7,067 bases of DNA from Ignavibacteriales bacterium (lineage in GTDB: Bacteria; Bacteroidota; Ignavibacteria; UBA10030). The stretch covers positions 1-7,067 of the forward strand of contig JACRFF010000115.1 of the NCBI GenBank assembly GCA_016218005.1, written 5' to 3'. The notes under the pieces were generated by a model. It worked only from the letters and a program-made list of their open reading frames with translations. It was not told the DNA's origin and did not search any database. The position numbers and the translations under genes are program-made. Below are positions 5,383 to 7,067 of this stretch, one piece after another (the first letter of the stretch is position 1; every line of letters begins with the position of its first letter).

Positions 5383-6819
5383 TTATTTCAGAATCATAAG
5401 ATGCTTAGCGATGTTTGTGTTGCCGGCAGCGAGACGATACACATACACGCCCGAAGATACCGTTCCACGCATACTGTGAATATCAAACTGCACTTGGTGC
5501 TCTCCCGCCTGTTGATATTCATTCACCAACGTTGCCACTTCTCTGCCGAGAACATCAAACACTTTCAGCGACGTGAAGCCTGAACCTTGAAGCGTGAATC
5601 GTATTTCCGTCGTCGGGTTGAAGGGATTGGGATAGTTTTGCCCCAGCGCGGTTGATGCAGGAAGAATCTTATCAGATTCATCCACAGCGGTAGTGCCCGC
5701 AGTCTTGAATGCAACCACCGTGTCGCTCATGGCCACGCCGTTGATGCTTTTCAGATTCTTGATCTGGATGGTATAGGTTGTTCCCGCGGCAAGCGAAGAC
5801 GTTGTGAGCAGCAGTTTTGAAACGTCGTTGTTGACTCCCCACTGAATGCCCGTCGGATTTCCGATGTTTCCATCAAGAACAAAATTGGTTTTCATTGCAG
5901 CGGCAGTTGAATCGAGGTAGCGGCTGAAGTCGATAATGAGAGACGCGGTGTTTGCCTGAACGACGGAAACAACGCTCGGCGGCATGTCCGTTTTCCAAAT
6001 CTCGGCGGCAAATTCCGGATGGTCGATAAACGGATTGCGATTGTGCTGAATGCCATAGACCGCGTTGTTGCGGTCAATCTCTTTCTGGCTGACCGTGTCG
6101 CGAATACTCCAATCATAGAGAAGGTTGGAATACCAAGGCAGCAAGTCGGATTTGTTTGTGGCGGGGGATGTTGACCAACCACCGTCTTCTGTGTAGTATC
6201 GAACCGACATGTACATTTGCGATCGAGCAAGGTCGCCTTTGTACGCGGTGATAGGCTCGAACACCGTACCGCTATACCCCGGAAAGGAACACGTTCCGAC
6301 CTTGCTGCCATTCGTAGAAGTCCACGTTGCCGAAGCCACCGTTCCGTACGGATAGTTGCTGCGGCGATTGTTCACATAGCCGTCGGTGGGATAGAGATGG
6401 AACATGTCGGTATACGAGGGGGTTTGATCGTTGAACCAACTCGATGGCCACGAGTGCTCTCGATTGTAGCAATCGCCTTCACCACCGTAGGTTCCACATT
6501 GTTTTACGCCGTGCGAATATTCATACGCAGGAATTCCTCCGGGAATGTCGGAATACACATCCCAGACCTTTCCATTTGATTTCGTATCAGTCGATGGAAA
6601 GTAGGTATACAGACCGCTGTACGTAACCGACGTGTGTCCTTTGATGATGTTGTGCAACGCTGCGCGTAACGTTACTCCGTAAGTTTTGTACGCTCCGGCA
6701 TAGTAATCGGCGGCGGTTTTTTGCTGCCAACAACGTGCGGTCGACCAAACCGCAACAACGCAAAGGAGAATGATTGTTTTCTTCACACCCGTGCTCGATG
6801 GATAGTGCATAAACACCAT
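5383..6819 (-). CDS. Secreted endonuclease I with Ig-like and T9SS sorting domains
   Basis: Extracellular or periplasmic DNA/RNA-degrading nuclease of the endonuclease I family. With the ATG at 6819 it is 478 residues: a signal peptide (KKTIILLCVVAVWSTA, about 13-28); a nuclease domain (about 36-275) with the beta-beta-alpha-metal motif 'NREHSWPSSWF' (119-129; catalytic E121/H122), 'DMFHLYPTDGYVNNRRSNYP' (138-157) supplying the metal-site Asn, and the family's C-terminal block 'NRNPFIDHPEF' (260-270); an SbsA-like Ig domain (about 278-374); and a C-terminal type A sorting domain (393-478) with 'NYPNPFNPTTEIRF', 'VLGREVATLV' and 'SGVYVYRL'. The last implies export by Sec, then type IX secretion and surface attachment or release. 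The start is uncertain: ATG 6819, ATG 6810 or GTG 6786 are possible, and GTG gives the most canonical signal peptide. A role in nucleic-acid scavenging is inferred. Confidence 0.92.
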   Translation of the reverse strand: MVFMHYPSSTGVKKTIILLCVVAVWSTARCWQQKTAADYYAGAYKTYGVTLRAALHNIIKGHTSVTYSGLYTYFPSTDTKSNGKVWDVYSDIPGGIPAYEYSHGVKQCGTYGGEGDCYNREHSWPSSWFNDQTPSYTDMFHLYPTDGYVNNRRSNYPYGTVASATWTSTNGSKVGTCSFPGYSGTVFEPITAYKGDLARSQMYMSVRYYTEDGGWSTSPATNKSDLLPWYSNLLYDWSIRDTVSQKEIDRNNAVYGIQHNRNPFIDHPEFAAEIWKTDMPPSVVSVVQANTASLIIDFSRYLDSTAAAMKTNFVLDGNIGNPTGIQWGVNNDVSKLLLTTSSLAAGTTYTIQIKNLKSINGVAMSDTVVAFKTAGTTAVDESDKILPASTALGQNYPNPFNPTTEIRFTLQGSGFTSLKVFDVLGREVATLVNEYQQAGEHQVQFDIHSMRGTVSSGVYVYRLAAGNTNIAKHLMILK

Positions 6820-6861
6820 CGCCTATCTGCGGTTCGCTCATTCACCAATCGCGGATAGGCG
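6820..6861. repeat. Strong stem-loop abutting the nuclease start
   Basis: The arms 6820-6834 and 6847-6861 form a 15-position stem around a 12-base loop. The outer eight pairs (CGCCTATC/GATAGGCG) are perfect; the two non-Watson-Crick positions (6828/6853 and 6832/6849) are U-G and G-U if read as plus-strand RNA but A-C mismatches in minus-strand RNA. No T-tract follows on either strand, so it is not a classical terminator. It could be an operator, a 5'-leader structure of the nuclease mRNA, or a small palindromic repeat. Confidence 0.65.
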
Positions 6862-6892
6862 TTCGTTCCGTAAACGGCAAGTATTCTGCATT

Positions 6893-6921
6893 AATGTAGG
6901 AAAGGACTTCCCGATGTGCAA
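6893..6921 (-). promoter_or_regulatory. Possible promoter of the nuclease gene
   Basis: Read on the minus strand, TTGCAC (6921-6916) and TACATT (6898-6893) are separated by 17 bases. Matches to the sigma70 consensus are 3/6 and 4/6. A transcript starting here would carry the 6820-6861 stem-loop in its leader. Primary sigma factors of Bacteroidota use different hexamers, so this is only a candidate. Confidence 0.2.
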
Positions 6922-6939
6922 CGGAAAAGAAGCGTACTC

Positions 6940-7067
6940 TTAGTATGCGATCGTAACGCCAAGCCGAAATTGCCGCGGCGGGCTGTAAAGGTTAATGCAG
7001 ATCAGGTTGACCCGCAGACATCGAAACGTGCAACGAGATGATTCTTGCCCAGTCGTTAAGGACCCGT
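6940..7067 (-). CDS. C-terminal end of a minus-strand gene, possibly an outer-membrane beta-barrel protein (partial)
   Basis: A minus-strand frame is open from the window edge for 42 codons and stops with TAA (6942-6940). The last residues, 'LYSPPRQFRLGVTIAY', end in an aromatic residue after alternating hydrophobic positions, which is what the last strand of TonB-dependent receptors and related beta-barrels looks like; 'PRQxRLG' is common just before their C-terminus. The residues before it ('CTFRCLRVNLICIN') are less typical, so an upstream frameshift or degraded copy is possible. The gene would lie upstream of the nuclease on the same strand with a gap of about 120 bases. Too little is present to name the protein. 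Confidence 0.45.
   Translation of the reverse strand, partial: GSLTTGQESSRCTFRCLRVNLICINLYSPPRQFRLGVTIAY

Noticed and set aside
5216..5479. 87-codon plus-strand frame across the repeat element and nuclease 3' end
   Set aside because: It reads through hairpin DNA and then antisense to the T9SS sorting domain, so it is not a plausible protein.
6730..6735. Possible lipoprotein cysteine in the nuclease signal peptide (C30)
   Set aside because: The residues before it (S-T-A-R) do not fit a lipobox: Arg at -1 and Thr at -3. Signal peptidase I cleavage is more likely.

Overview
The window looks like chromosomal DNA from a bacterium of the FCB group, most likely an Ignavibacteria/Chlorobi- or Bacteroidota-related lineage. 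The best evidence is the C-terminal domain of the minus-strand nuclease, whose 'QNYPNPFNPTTEIRF ... KVFDVLGREVATLVN ... SGVYVYRL' pattern is the type A sorting domain recognised by the type IX secretion system in those phyla. Base composition is moderately GC-rich, and most starts lack a strong Shine-Dalgarno sequence, which fits that group. The taxonomic call is inference from these protein signatures; nothing here allows a species name.

Layout, left to right. Bases 1-1320 (+) are the 3' part of a membrane-bound CHASE2-class III nucleotide cyclase whose N-terminus lies outside the window. Bases 1389-4498 (+) form a compact three-gene operon, hpnC-hpnD-hpnE, with only 7 bases between consecutive genes. 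Together these enzymes convert two farnesyl diphosphates to squalene through presqualene diphosphate and hydroxysqualene, which is the bacterial alternative to a single squalene synthase. No hopene cyclase gene is in the window. Bases 4541-5077 (+) encode a HIT-family protein of the Ap4A phosphorylase-like type, with its own good ribosome binding site and an unusual basic C-terminal tail. Bases 5078-5382 contain no convincing gene. They hold a 114-base stretch of unknown nature and then a roughly 180-base element bounded by inverted repeats and full of stem-loops, probably a MITE-like dispersed repeat. Bases 5383-6819 (-) encode a secreted endonuclease I with an Ig-like domain and a T9SS sorting domain, convergent with the HIT gene. 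A strong 42-base stem-loop (6820-6861) abuts its first possible start codon. Bases 6940-7067 (-) appear to be the last codons of another minus-strand gene, possibly an outer-membrane beta-barrel protein.

Functionally, the hpnCDE block supplies squalene for hopanoids or related triterpenoids in the membrane. The cyclase (extracytoplasmic sensing to cyclic nucleotide) and the HIT protein (nucleotide turnover) are neighbours on the same strand, but nothing in the sequence proves a functional link. The right-hand minus-strand genes belong to cell-envelope and secreted functions. I see no CRISPR array, rRNA, tRNA or full transposase gene. The least explained part is the intergenic region 5026-5371 with the altered end of the HIT gene, followed by the hairpin at 6820-6861.
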